Origin: Lepraria neglecta
Lineage: Eukaryota > Ascomycota > Lecanoromycetes > Lecanorales > Stereocaulaceae
Assembly (NCBI GenBank): GCA_033220425.1
Contig: CM065651.1
Coordinates: forward strand, 1,240,001 to 1,304,000
Reading direction: 5' to 3'
DNA length: 64,000 nucleotides
Part shown: one piece after another, positions 1 through 9,829 of the stretch
How the letters are laid out: each line of letters starts with the position of its first letter
Position numbering within the stretch: position 1 is the stretch's first letter
Program-made: the position numbers and the translations under genes
The notes under the pieces: generated by a model
What the model was told of the DNA's origin: nothing
Seen by the model: only the letters and a program-made list of their open reading frames with translations
The model's database searches: none

Positions 1-2023
1 AGTCTTCGAAGAAGCTACCAACGCTAGGTGATGCTTTGAGTGAAGGAGGTATGGAGCTGCCCGTTGGGGGTTTTGCACGCGCACTGGGGAGACGAGGTAC
101 AGGAGGCTGTGATTCCACAGGGAGAGGTGTGCCTGTGAACATGCTGCTACTCCTTGGTGGTGGTGGACGATTCGAGGTGGGTTGGGCATCAGAGCTTGGA
201 CGCAGCTGGTAGGTAGTGCGCTTCTTAGGCCGGGTGACGTCCATTGGAAGATCGTAAGGCGAAGTGTAACCGCCCTTGGATTTGTCTGCGAAACTCTGAG
301 TTGAGGCAGGCATTTGCGGCCTTGGCGGTGGCGCAATCGCTGTAGACGGACGTTGCCCCATTGCATTTGCGATCCCGGTCGAAGAGTATGCGGTTTGATT
401 CAGTCCGAATGTCGATTGCAGTTGTTGAGGCACTGATACGGCGCCATTCTGACCAGGATAATGTGGGTAGGAAGACACCTGCTGAGGTTGATATGCTGAA
501 GGTGGTAGATATTTGTTCTGGGACGATGAACGCTTGGTATTGACCTCGCCGAATCCCTGCATACTACCATCTGAGCCATAAACGGGTTCAAGCGGCGGAG
601 GGGATGTAGCCGATTCCGAATGGAATTCTCCTGCCTCATCCTGGCTTCCTTCGAGCAAACCCTCTCCATCGTCTTGAAAGAACGATGAAGGATCCATGAT
701 CATTTCATCCTCGTCGAGTAGGTCATCATCGCCCAATGCAGCCTTCCACATCTCAGCAAGATCTTCATCCTTCGGTTCTGATTCTGCGAGATTCATTTGC
801 TGTTCAGCAAAGACTTGCGACTTGACAGTGCTGGTGGAGACGGCAATGCCGCCTCCCTTGAGGTTAGCTAAAGACGGTCTGTCTTCGGTGGGTTCAGGTT
901 CCGCATGGTTAGCACTGTGAGGCGGATAGTGCATAGATTCTAAGACCTGCGTTGTGGATTTGCGATCAAGTGGAGGGGGCGAGAATGTCGATGTATTTTC
1001 TGTTTGTGACGGAGAAACCTTGTCGAAAAAGTCGTCTTCATCATCCACAGCTGGAAAAGCTGCTGCCTCCGCCTCGTGGGTCTGGCCTTGGGGTAAAGTC
1101 AGATTCTCTTGTTGAGATGTCGATAGCATTAGAGGCAACCCTTCTTCAAACCTCGATTCTTCGTCTGCTGCTGCAGTTGATAAGACTGGTTGTATGTCCT
1201 GCGGGTTGTCAAAGAAAACCGCATCTTCCTCGTCTCTTGCTGATTCAAACGGATCCTGTGATGGTTCTGCAGCCGCAAGGCCTGACGCAATGACATTGGA
1301 AGGTCCATGTTCCAAGGACTCGGTTTTCTCATCCTCTTCCATGATATCTTCGACCTGTGAGTGCGGTAAGGAGTGTGGTGGAATAGCTTCATTTTGACGA
1401 AGCGGCAGCACCTCAGGAAAGGAATTCGTCCGACTAAGACTGCCTCGAGTTGCAGGATTTAGTTCTGACTCCCAAGCTTTTTCCATTTCCTCTTTATTCC
1501 CTAGAGTATCTTCGACGTTGTTCGATTCTACTGAAGGCTCTGCTGATATTTTCTTTGTGTATTCCTCCTGGGTTGCCACTGTTTTCTCCGAATCATCGAT
1601 CTTTTGCCCTAAATCCTCTTGGGAACCTGCTGTGAGGAGTCCAGTCGCTCCAACATCCGTCACCTTCCCCTGCACCTCCTCGGTATGACCATCATTCGCC
1701 AACTCGTCTTGATAATCGGGTGCTGTATCCTTATGAACGGCCGGTAGAGGGTTGCTATTGACAGGTTGATCTATTCCCTTTGGAGCGGGAGCATTAGGAC
1801 GGTTTCGCTCTTCTCCTGGCAAGGGGATTGGCGGCTCAGGCTGGTCACCATTCGGCGCGTGCAACCCATCTTGTTCGATCTTGTCCCCGGGAATCTCTGA
1901 CTCTGAAGATTCCTGCCCGAAGTCCTCGCCCTTCAGAACGTCTAGTTCATGGGCGTTTGGTCTCATCGCCGGATGCCATGAGCTAAGCCCATATTGAATC
2001 CCTGTCGTGTGTAGCATGTCCAT
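1..2023 (-). CDS. SEC16: COPII coat assembly scaffold Sec16, N-terminal part (runs off the window)
   Basis: Sec16 is a peripheral ER protein that organises ER exit sites and recruits Sec23/Sec24 and Sec13/Sec31. The minus strand is open without a stop from an ATG at 2023 to the window edge, about 674 codons, so the C-terminal part lies outside. An in-frame stop lies 12 bases upstream of the ATG. The product is acidic, low-complexity and disordered, as fungal Sec16 N-termini are. Recognisable family blocks are SSWHPAMRPN near the start, a WKAALGDDDLLDEDE acidic stretch, SPYDLPMDVTRPKKR, proline-rich runs and GSFFEDL-type sequence at the edge. It is divergent from the NEO1-like gene, with a 549 bp gap between them. 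A short 5' intron is possible because CAG occurs just after the first codons, so the exact start is less certain than the identity. Confidence 0.85.
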   Translation of the reverse strand, partial: MDMLHTTGIQYGLSSWHPAMRPNAHELDVLKGEDFGQESSESEIPGDKIEQDGLHAPNGDQPEPPIPLPGEERNRPNAPAPKGIDQPVNSNPLPAVHKDTAPDYQDELANDGHTEEVQGKVTDVGATGLLTAGSQEDLGQKIDDSEKTVATQEEYTKKISAEPSVESNNVEDTLGNKEEMEKAWESELNPATRGSLSRTNSFPEVLPLRQNEAIPPHSLPHSQVEDIMEEDEKTESLEHGPSNVIASGLAAAEPSQDPFESARDEEDAVFFDNPQDIQPVLSTAAADEESRFEEGLPLMLSTSQQENLTLPQGQTHEAEAAAFPAVDDEDDFFDKVSPSQTENTSTFSPPPLDRKSTTQVLESMHYPPHSANHAEPEPTEDRPSLANLKGGGIAVSTSTVKSQVFAEQQMNLAESEPKDEDLAEMWKAALGDDDLLDEDEMIMDPSSFFQDDGEGLLEGSQDEAGEFHSESATSPPPLEPVYGSDGSMQGFGEVNTKRSSSQNKYLPPSAYQPQQVSSYPHYPGQNGAVSVPQQLQSTFGLNQTAYSSTGIANAMGQRPSTAIAPPPRPQMPASTQSFADKSKGGYTSPYDLPMDVTRPKKRTTYQLRPSSDAQPTSNRPPPPRSSSMFTGTPLPVESQPPVPRLPSARAKPPTGSSIPPSLKASPSVGSFFED

Positions 2024-2572
2024 TCCGTATAGTCAGAAACATAGGCACAGAGAGCTAGCAGAGGTCAGCCATGGTAGTCCTGCGTTGTCAAGAATGGGAT
2101 ATAGCAGGAGCCCCATCCCTTGCTCTTAGTAAGGAGGCGCAACCTACATATTTTGTCATTAGTGAAGCAAATTAGCTATGCGCTCCAACAAGCGCCAATA
2201 AGGAAAGCATTTCAGAGAGTGGTAGTACAATAAAGCTGCAACTCGTCAAGCTGTCTTCAAGAATGCAAGTGCAAGTCCTCGAGAGACAGATTATTGTAAA
2301 AGGTAGATTGTCATCTTGCACTAGCGTACCACCCGGCATAACTTCGGAGTATCAAATAGAGCTACCTAGGCTTACTGAAGGCACTAGGAACACTCGTGTT
2401 GTTAAACAATAAAGCCACGATGATACGACATACACTACTTTCGAGGACTCGTACGTCCCGATGATTTCATTACAAGTGTTTTGAAACCTTCGCCTTGCGG
2501 CCGCAGACGCTTCCCTGCTGGGCTACTGGGGACACCGCCTAAAGCGCTCGCAGCACCATTATTGATGAAACC
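2024..2572. promoter_or_regulatory. Divergent intergenic region between SEC16 and NEO1
   Basis: This 549 bp stretch lies between two head-to-head genes and must hold both promoters. A CCAAT pentamer is visible at 2195-2199. I see no TATA box at a convincing distance and no RNA gene. Base composition is normal for the core region, without RIP signs. Confidence 0.5.
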
Positions 2573-5500
2573 ATGTCGAGACCCCACCAATACCACCAAC
2601 CCAACGCCCCTGACTCGCCCGATGACTCCGAATCTGACGTAGAGCTTGACCTGCAAGAGCTGGATCCGGTCACCGCCCAAAATAGACATGAGCTCCACAT
2701 TGATGGGTATAGGAAGCCAGAGCAGACAGAAAGACAAATACCTTTGAGAAGCTTGCGGGTTGGGCGAACGAGGGGATTCGGTCGTCAAAAGTATAGCCAT
2801 GATGGATATGGTGGAGAACATGATTCTCAGGGGCTACTCGACGAAACCAAAGGTCAAAGAGACTCGGCCGGAAGTCTGGGTACTGCGGAGGACGACGCGC
2901 CTCTCCTCCAGTCGGATGGCAGGCGTAGATCGGGAGTTTATGGTGATGGCGGACGCCGAGGTTTCCTGTCTTCCCAGTTGCGGTTACCAAGCTTCATGTC
3001 AGGAGAACAAGGTCCCGATGGCACTTCCGCTGAAAACACTCGAACAACGCAAAGCAGCGCAACATCACGAAATATCAGCATAGGGCAATATCCACCACCT
3101 CGATTTCCCCCGAATGCCATCTCGAACGCCAAATACACCGTCTGGAGTTTCCTCCCGCGCACGTTATATAACGAGTTTTCTTTCTTCTTCAACATGTATT
3201 TCCTGCTCGTCGCTTTGTCTCAGATTATACCGTCTTTGCGAATCGGATTTTTATCGACTTACACTGCACCACTGGCGTTTGTACTTGCAGTCACTCTAGG
3301 AAAGGAAGCGCTAGACGATATCGCGCGGCGAAGAAGAGACGCGGAAGCCAATAAGGAAGAATACACTGTTCTGCGACTACAAGACAGATCGAAAATGGAA
3401 GCGGGCAAGAGGAGCGGTAGGAGGCGGTCACAACTGCAGGCGAAGAAGGGGCATACTCGTGGAGCTTCTAAAGGCACTCGTCTTGATGCCATCGAGGAAG
3501 AGGAGGAAAATCTTGGGGAGGGCAACCAAGACGCCCTCCACAATATTGAGGTCGATGAGATTGACATCAAGTCACGGGACCTCAAAGTTGGAGATGTTGT
3601 GAAGCTCGGAAAAGACCAGAGAGTACCTGCGGATCTTGTCATCCTTAAAAGCTACGCTGCTGAATCATCAATCGCCCCCTTTTCGACGCCAGTTTCTCAA
3701 GCAGGGCTGTCAGAACAGACAGGTCTGCTTGACGAATCTGACGTGGAACCCCCAATTGCCGATAATTCGATAGCAGAGGCGAAGTCTGGATCGTCTACTT
3801 GGTCTGAAAGTCCCCCTCCTTCAGCTGATGGCGGGGGTGCTGGAGAAACGTTCATTCGGACTGATCAGCTTGATGGCGAAACAGACTGGAAATTACGACT
3901 TGTTTCACCTCTGACTCAATCACTTGACCCACGTGATTTCACAAGACTCAAGATTGTGGCCGGTAAACCTTCTAGGGAAGTTAACGAATTTGTTGGTACC
4001 GTTGAATTGGCACCGAAGGCTCCACAGCTAAACGCAACTGGGGAGGGCGCAAACGTTGACGGCACTCTCCAGTCTGCACCATTGACTATAGATAATACCG
4101 CTTGGGCTAACACAGTGCTTGCCTCAAATGCTACAGTCCTCGCAGTTGTGGTCTATACCGGGGCGCAGACCCGGCAGGCTTTGTCTACCTCCCCATCCCG
4201 GTCTAAAGCAGGACTCTTAGAACACGAAATCAACAACCTCACGAAGATACTCTGCGCTCTAACTTTAACACTTTCCATCATTCTCGTGGCTGTGAGGGGC
4301 ATCGAAGGCAGGCCAGGTCAGGACTGGTACGTCGCTGTGACAAGGTTCCTGATACTGTTCTCGACAATTGTCCCCATCAGCCTTCGAGTCAACCTCGATA
4401 TGGGGAAAACAGTGTATGCTCGATTCATTGAGCGAGACCGAGACATACCCGGGACAGTGGTCAGGACTAGCACAATACCAGAGGAACTTGGACGCATTGA
4501 GTACCTCTTAAGTGATAAGACGGGGACGCTCACTCAGAATGAGATGGACCTCAAAAAGATTCATGTTGGCACAGTTTCCTACGCCAATGAAGCCATGGAT
4601 GAAGTTCGATCCTACGTACGACAAGTTTTCTCTGCAGGTGTATCATCCGATGTTACCCAACCAGCGTCTTTGATCACACCATCTTCGAATACTCTCTCAG
4701 GTTCTACTGGGGCTTCGACCACCAGAACACGACGAGAGATTGGATCTCGTGTTCGAGATCTAGTCCTAGCTCTGGCACTGTGTCATAACGTCACGCCGTC
4801 AACAGAAGACCAAGATGGCCACAGCGTCACTACCTACCAAGCATCTTCGCCTGATGAGATTGCTATTGTACGATGGGCAGAAAGTGTAGGTCTGCGGCTC
4901 TTGCACCGGGACCGGCACACCATCACCCTGCAATCCGTAGATACCTCTCGTGTCGTGGTGCGAGTCAAGATCCTTGAGGTCTTTCCTTTCACATCCGCTG
5001 GGAAGCGGATGGGCATCATTCTACAGTACTTTCAAGGCAGTAAATCAACAGTGGCTACCGCAGACATTCCTGCAGAGATCTGGTTCTACCAGAAGGGCGC
5101 AGACACGGTCATGACATCGATAGTTGCTGCAAATGACTGGCTCGACGAGGAAACGGCAAACATGGCTCGAGAAGGCCTTCGGACATTGGTAGTAGGAAGG
5201 AAGAAGCTGTCAGTGCAGCAGTACCAAGAATTTTCCACACGGTACAAGCAGGCTTCATTGTCCCTGCAGAATCGAGATTCAAGCATGGCCCGCGTCGTCA
5301 AAGACTACTTAGAGCACAACCTTGAGCTCCTCGGCGTCACTGGGGTTGAAGATAAACTGCAGAAGGACGTCAAATCGTCCCTTGAGCTCCTTCGCAATGC
5401 TGGAATCAAGATCTGGATGTTGACTGGCGACAAAGTTGAGACAGCTAGATGTGTTGCTATCTCCGCAAAGTTGGTTTCGCGAACCCAGTATATCCATACT

Positions 5501-6553
5501 GTCACTCAACTTTCTTCCGCATCTGCCCCTTCCGCAGCTCTTGACGCATTGTCTTTCCTACGCTCCAAGCCAGACTCGACAGCTCTCCTCATCGATGGCG
5601 ACTCCCTCTCCCATTTCTTGACTTATCACCGTCAGGATTTTGTTTCTGTGGCCGTACTCCTGCCTGCTGTAATTGCATGCCGTTGCTCTCCAACACAGAA
5701 GGCCGACATTGCAACCTTAATACGAAAATTCACCAAGAAGCGCGTGCTCTGCATTGGCGACGGTGGCAATGATGTTTCTATGATCCAAGCCGCTGATGTT
5801 GGAGTCGGCATTGTGGGTAAAGAAGGACGACAGGCATCCCTCGCCGCAGACTTCTCTATAACAACTTTCCATCATCTTACCAAACTCCTCGTCTGGCATG
5901 GTCGTAATTCTTACAAACGCTCCGCCAAACTCGCACAATTCGTCATCCACCGTGGCTTAATCATCTCAGTCTGCCAAACCTTCTACAGCATCGCCACCCA
6001 GCTGCAACCCCACGCCTTGTACCGTGACTGGCTGCTCGTCGGCTACGCAACAGTGTACACCATGGCACCTGTCTTCAGTCTGGTCCTCGACAAAGACGTC
6101 GACGAAGGACTGGCCAATCTGTATCCCGAGCTTTACAAAGAACTCACGACCGGCAGAAGTCTCAGCTACCGCACCTTCTTCGTCTGGGTAGCAGTAAGCA
6201 TCTACCAAGGCGGCATCATCCAAGGTCTCAGCCAAATACTCGTCGACCTAGACTCGGACAGGATGGTCAGTGTGAGTTTCACGGTGCTAGTCATTAATGA
6301 GTTGATAATGGTGGCCTTCGAGATCGTAACGTGGCATTGGATCATGGCCGCAAGTATTCTGGGGACAACACTCATATATGTGGGCAGTGTACCTTTTCTC
6401 GGGGGATACTTTGATTTAAGATATGTGTGGAGTTGGGCATTTGCATGGAGGGTGGCAGCTATATCTGCTATCAGTTTGATACCACCGTATTGCATTAAGG
6501 TGTTGAGGAGGACTTTGAAGCCGCCGAGTTATAGGAAGGTGCAGGGATTGTGA
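2573..6553 (+). CDS. NEO1: P4-ATPase phospholipid flippase, Neo1/ATP9 type
   Basis: Class IV P-type ATPases move aminophospholipids from the lumenal to the cytosolic leaflet; Neo1 acts in Golgi and endosomal membranes. The 1326-residue single-exon ORF starts at ACCATGTCG, a good fungal start context. Residues 1-180 are a disordered acidic/arginine-rich tail. Visible motifs are DGETDWKLR near 434 (the Neo1 form; Drs2-type enzymes have DGETNLK), PISLR at 601 in transmembrane helix 4, the phosphorylated Asp of DKTGTLTQNEM at 648, TGDK at 951 and the hinge motif GDGGNDVSM at 1062. Hydrophobic helices cluster near 190-245, 555-615 and 1110-1310, as in the ten-helix P4 fold. Neo1 proteins work without a Cdc50 subunit. 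Yeast Neo1 is about 1150 residues, so this one has long inserts near 270-330 and 380-430. It is intact. Confidence 0.95.
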   Translation: MSRPHQYHQPNAPDSPDDSESDVELDLQELDPVTAQNRHELHIDGYRKPEQTERQIPLRSLRVGRTRGFGRQKYSHDGYGGEHDSQGLLDETKGQRDSAGSLGTAEDDAPLLQSDGRRRSGVYGDGGRRGFLSSQLRLPSFMSGEQGPDGTSAENTRTTQSSATSRNISIGQYPPPRFPPNAISNAKYTVWSFLPRTLYNEFSFFFNMYFLLVALSQIIPSLRIGFLSTYTAPLAFVLAVTLGKEALDDIARRRRDAEANKEEYTVLRLQDRSKMEAGKRSGRRRSQLQAKKGHTRGASKGTRLDAIEEEEENLGEGNQDALHNIEVDEIDIKSRDLKVGDVVKLGKDQRVPADLVILKSYAAESSIAPFSTPVSQAGLSEQTGLLDESDVEPPIADNSIAEAKSGSSTWSESPPPSADGGGAGETFIRTDQLDGETDWKLRLVSPLTQSLDPRDFTRLKIVAGKPSREVNEFVGTVELAPKAPQLNATGEGANVDGTLQSAPLTIDNTAWANTVLASNATVLAVVVYTGAQTRQALSTSPSRSKAGLLEHEINNLTKILCALTLTLSIILVAVRGIEGRPGQDWYVAVTRFLILFSTIVPISLRVNLDMGKTVYARFIERDRDIPGTVVRTSTIPEELGRIEYLLSDKTGTLTQNEMDLKKIHVGTVSYANEAMDEVRSYVRQVFSAGVSSDVTQPASLITPSSNTLSGSTGASTTRTRREIGSRVRDLVLALALCHNVTPSTEDQDGHSVTTYQASSPDEIAIVRWAESVGLRLLHRDRHTITLQSVDTSRVVVRVKILEVFPFTSAGKRMGIILQYFQGSKSTVATADIPAEIWFYQKGADTVMTSIVAANDWLDEETANMAREGLRTLVVGRKKLSVQQYQEFSTRYKQASLSLQNRDSSMARVVKDYLEHNLELLGVTGVEDKLQKDVKSSLELLRNAGIKIWMLTGDKVETARCVAISAKLVSRTQYIHTVTQLSSASAPSAALDALSFLRSKPDSTALLIDGDSLSHFLTYHRQDFVSVAVLLPAVIACRCSPTQKADIATLIRKFTKKRVLCIGDGGNDVSMIQAADVGVGIVGKEGRQASLAADFSITTFHHLTKLLVWHGRNSYKRSAKLAQFVIHRGLIISVCQTFYSIATQLQPHALYRDWLLVGYATVYTMAPVFSLVLDKDVDEGLANLYPELYKELTTGRSLSYRTFFVWVAVSIYQGGIIQGLSQILVDLDSDRMVSVSFTVLVINELIMVAFEIVTWHWIMAASILGTTLIYVGSVPFLGGYFDLRYVWSWAFAWRVAAISAISLIPPYCIKVLRRTLKPPSYRKVQGL

Positions 6554-6817
6554 GTTGTATAGCATGGCGTCGGATTCTGTGTAAGATTATGGTCGGCTTA
6601 TGGAATGGGGGATTAACGGTGCTTTTGCATGGAGGTGGAGTTATGAAATCGCCGGATGCTTAGCGTTGAAATCCTCATAATGTCCTGGTCAATCGAAATG
6701 TTTCGTTCTCCGAAAAGTCGTAGACTGCCTTGCCTCTTTATGGCCATTGCAAACCAGACGAAAACTCAACGAATAGGTTGATTAATATTAATACAAATAG
6801 TGAGAAATTTAACATCG

Positions 6818-6888
6818 GCGACAATAGTTCAAGGGTAGAATTCGAGCTTCCCATGCTCGAGGTCGGGGTTCGAGTCCCCGTTGTCGCA
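6818..6888 (+). tRNA. tRNA-Gly (anticodon CCC)
   Basis: A 71-nt cloverleaf fits well. The acceptor arm GCGACAA pairs with TTGTCGC, and the discriminator base is A. The anticodon stem CGAGC/GCTCG closes the loop TTCCCAT, giving anticodon CCC at 6850-6852. The T stem is CGGGG/CCCCG around TTCGAGT. A perfect B box GGTTCGAGTCC lies at 6867-6877. No intron. The gene sits 264 bp downstream of the flippase gene. The oligo-T terminator after it is weak. Confidence 0.95.
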
Positions 6889-7073
6889 AAACTAAACATC
6901 AAGCGATATACTATTTCATTTCTTTTGCATTTTTGCACCCTGAAACAATTTCTTTGTATCCTCCTTCGAGAACAACTACCGCAAGACATACAGCTACTCT
7001 ATAGCCTAAGATTTTTGATATTTTGTCCCCTTTTGACTCCACCAGCCTTGCCAGGGTCCACCACCCCACCGAA

Positions 7074-7456
7074 ATGCTCTCCCGTTCAGAATCCGAAGCC
7101 CAGGTTCGCTCATGGGGCTTCAAGACCGTCTTCACTTGGACTGATGGCTCGTATACCTCTCCTCCTCCCTTCTTCCCCACGGCCCCTCTCTTTCACCCGC
7201 TCCCCCTCCAAGTCTCCTTCCCTACCTCAATAACGCCCCATCCTGCAGCAACGCGCATTATCCGCTTCACTCGCACTCCTGCTTGACAACCCACCTAATT
7301 CGCCGCGGCTCTCTTACAATCACATACCCAAAAGACGAGCGGCCTACGAAGGAGACGTTTGGGGTGGGGGACAGGATTGATGTGGATGCCGGGAGGACTC
7401 ATGAAGTTTGGATGGGACAAGAGGGGTGCGAGTATGTTATTGGGGAGATGGAGTGA
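7074..7456 (+). CDS. Small cupin-fold (RmlC-like) protein, two exons
   Basis: Exon 1 is 7074-7150 and exon 2 is 7249-7456, with a 98 bp GT-AG intron at 7151-7248. Splicing gives 94 residues in frame. The spliced protein reads VRSWGFKTVFTWTDGSN and then AHYPLHSHSCLTTHLIRRG across the junction. It continues with GSLTITYPKDE, VGDRIDVDAGRTHEVWMG and EGCEYVIGE. The HSHS...THL pair and the later GDRIDVDAGRTHEVW correspond to cupin motifs 1 and 2, with candidate metal ligands His33, His35 and His77. Without the intron the first exon runs into unrelated sequence, so this gene is easily missed. Small one-domain fungal cupins of this type have no known reaction; I infer only the fold. An ATG at 7074 was chosen because it begins the conserved part. 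Confidence 0.75.
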
Positions 7457-8001
7457 AATAGCAGATCTTATAAAGTCGAGGAAATGAGAGAAGACGAGAA
7501 GGTTTGGGATAGAACGCGGAAACAAGGGCGGATTCAAGATAGTGTAGAAGGATGGGGTGCTGTGGATGTTGGCAGATGAGGTGGTATACTGGAGTATGAC
7601 AATTAAGATATGCAGCGGTCATGAAGCAAGGAATTGCCTTGAGTATATTGCACAATGCACGATTGTCTGTGCAGTGGAGCAAGTATACAAAGCTATGTGA
7701 CTTGGTAAAGGACATTGCCATGCATCTATTCCGCTATGATCAAGATCGAAAATAATGTACAGTTGATATTACAAATTTTTCCGCTCACTCTCAAAGAACC
7801 ATTCACCATGCACGCATATTTTTCATCCACCCCGTCAAGTGCCAACGAATCGCTTCCACATGCCAGAAAAACAAAACAAACCGTCGCCAGATGCCAATGA
7901 AGCCAACAAATATTTTGCGGCGTATCTTGACCTTCAACTGCGACTTATAATTTCTAACTTCAACCACCCGAACTCATCTTCCCGTTCACCCGATTCCTAC
8001 C
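7457..8001. other. Intergenic, no gene seen
   Basis: This is the region between the 3' ends of the cupin gene and the convergent proline-rich protein gene. Only short overlapping open frames are present, none with recognisable sequence. No repeat or RNA gene was recognised. Confidence 0.5.
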
Positions 8002-8706
8002 TCAATTTCGACTACTCGAACTCCCCTTCCCATCGCTCCCATACCCCAACATCTTCCTCCTCATGACCTCCGCCGCGCCCAAACTAGTCTGCGAATTCCC
8101 CGACGAATCGCTCTCCGGATACTGATGCCTCTTCCCCTTCTTACTCCCAAAAAGTGACGAGAGCAATCGCTTCGAGCGCTGCTGCGACGACACTGTAGTT
8201 CTTAGAATATTATCTTCCCTTATAGCTTTGTGGTAGTTCCCTGCGCCGCCGAGGCCGGTGTGGAAGTATACTGTTTTTGGACGATTTTGTCGGGGCTGGG
8301 GAGGTGTGTGGAAGGATGGTGGTTCGAGTTTGCGGAAGGAGGATTCTGAGGTGGAGGAGGAGGGCGAATGCATTGTTTCTGGAGTTTGTTCGTCCTCGGC
8401 TGTAGGCGAGAGATTTCGAGGTGGTTGTGCTGCAGGTTCTCGCGGTGAAGGTCGGCGTGGGTCTCGAGGTGGTGGTAGGTAGGGATCTAGAGCCAGAGGC
8501 GCCGAGGACTTTCGACGAGGAGGTAGGTAGGAAGGATCTTGACTCGTGGGAGGCTGAAATGAACCAGGAGGAGGCCAGGAAGGCTCTTGCTTGTGTCGAT
8601 ATTGGGGCGGAAGCTCTGACGTTTCTTCTAGAAGGGGTGGTAAGGGCTGGCTCGGTGGAGGAGAGGGGGGCGTAGGGAAAAGGGTATGTTTCGATTTTTT
8701 GTCCAT
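8002..8706 (-). CDS. Proline-rich disordered protein with C-terminal DUF3602-like motif
   Basis: The open frame reaches upstream to 8898, but the ATG at 8706 (MDKKSKHTLF) is the better start because the upstream 64 residues look like translated leader. That gives 234 residues. The first 140 are proline/serine-rich with many PPxxP runs. The C-terminal third is better ordered: KTVYFHTGLGGAGNYHK, then FGSKKGKRHQYPES and LGAAEVMRRKMLGYG. The GLGGAGN block resembles the GRGGAGN repeats of fungal DUF3602/Par32-like proteins. Function is unknown; Par32 in yeast links TORC1 to ammonium transporters, but a single motif does not justify that name here. Intact. Confidence 0.6.
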   Translation of the reverse strand: MDKKSKHTLFPTPPSPPPSQPLPPLLEETSELPPQYRHKQEPSWPPPGSFQPPTSQDPSYLPPRRKSSAPLALDPYLPPPRDPRRPSPREPAAQPPRNLSPTAEDEQTPETMHSPSSSTSESSFRKLEPPSFHTPPQPRQNRPKTVYFHTGLGGAGNYHKAIREDNILRTTVSSQQRSKRLLSSLFGSKKGKRHQYPESDSSGNSQTSLGAAEVMRRKMLGYGSDGKGSSSSRN

Positions 8707-9603
8707 ACGTATTGAAGATCTCAATGTGGGGAAGACCGGGTTTTCAGGGAGGTCAAAGCAGGTACGCGAGAATAACAGTGGAGCGGATGCACAAAGTTGG
8801 GGTGTAGACGCAAAAAAACTGGAAGAGCGACAGAGGGTGAGAAAGTAATACAGGTCGAGTGAAAGTCGAGGATATGTGTGGGGACCGCCTATGTACATGA
8901 AATCTGAGGTTTAATTACCTTGTTAAAGCGCAAGTCCAGCTTCTTATGACACGCAGTTTCGTCGCCGTGAGCTTTGACACTGCATTCATACTATTTGCAA
9001 TTACAAGTAAGTATTACCAATCGGCTTCTGTCTTGCCAACACGACAAGCTGACTTCTGGTAGCTCCGAGCTCCGAGCGGAGGCTAGCCCGGAACGATGTC
9101 AGATTGACTGCTTAGTTGTGGGTGATGGTGACTGGATGTTACATAATAAGACTGAAGATGTCGAGTCTCGACTGCAGGTAGATCTGGCACAAGGGCAGCT
9201 CTGAGAGGAGCGGCACAAGTTTAAGGCGGGCCGTGAAAAATGGCGCCAGATCGGATGGTTGCGACAACCGCTGCGGGGTGCATGTGCGATTCCCGTGCAC
9301 CCAAAGGTTGGGTTGACATCTGGGGTATACCTTAACCTTCTAAGAACTGTACTTTAGCCTAGGCAGATTCATCCTCAAAATCTGGATATAAAGGATAGCA
9401 TGCTCGGATTGGACCCCATTTGAGATTATTGTGAGACTGTGAGACACAGCATTCACAACCCTCCAACCCTGCGCCCCATGCACTTGATCACAATCCCCCA
9501 CTCGATTAATGAATGCTTGGCGCCGGCAAAGCATAAGCCTGCGGCTAGGTACTTTCGCATGCGTAGGGCGTCCTTTCAGATCTGAGACCCGTGCTCTCTG
9601 ATA
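8707..9603. other. Intergenic, no gene seen
   Basis: An 897 bp gap upstream of the proline-rich gene. An open frame at 8974-9204 is short and unrecognised. A hairpin with a 7 bp stem (GGGTGCA/TGCACCC, 9276-9302) is present and has no tRNA fold. No other structure was recognised before the small inverted-repeat element at 9604. Confidence 0.45.
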
Positions 9604-9794
9604 CCCGTGCTCGTCAACATCAAAAAAAGTTCATGTTTTTCCGGCCCGGGGCCCCCATGAGCGAGCGCCATAAGCCAGCCCCTAAGCGTAATTAGCGCCT
9701 AATTAATGGGGGATCTACGGGCGGCTCCGGGGCTCGCGTTCTAGGGCCCCTCCGGGGTACCATGAACTTTTTGTTGATGTTGACGAGCCGGGCA
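9604..9794. mobile_element. Short inverted-repeat element (MITE candidate) just past the MTO1 stop
   Basis: About 191 bp bounded by inverted repeats: GCTCGTCAACATC then an A-run and GTTCATG at 9609-9635, matched in reverse at 9761-9788 with one indel and one mismatch. The similarity weakly continues outward as CCCG and inward through GC-rich CCGGCCCGGGGCCC-type sequence. TA dinucleotides flank it (9602-9603 and 9795-9796), consistent with a TA target duplication. There is no coding capacity. It ends 35 bp from the MTO1 stop codon, so it may lie within that gene's 3' UTR. Confidence 0.6.
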
Positions 9795-9829
9795 TAGCTC
9801 GAAGATTCATTCGAAAGCAATATACCTCC

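Noticed and set aside
6730-7233. 167-codon ORF overlapping the tRNA and the cupin gene
   Set aside because: It runs through the tRNA-Gly gene and the cupin exon in another frame, so it is a chance frame.
9276-9302. Possible tRNA-like hairpin GGGTGCA/TGCACCC
   Set aside because: There is no acceptor, anticodon or T arm around it; it is an isolated 7 bp stem.
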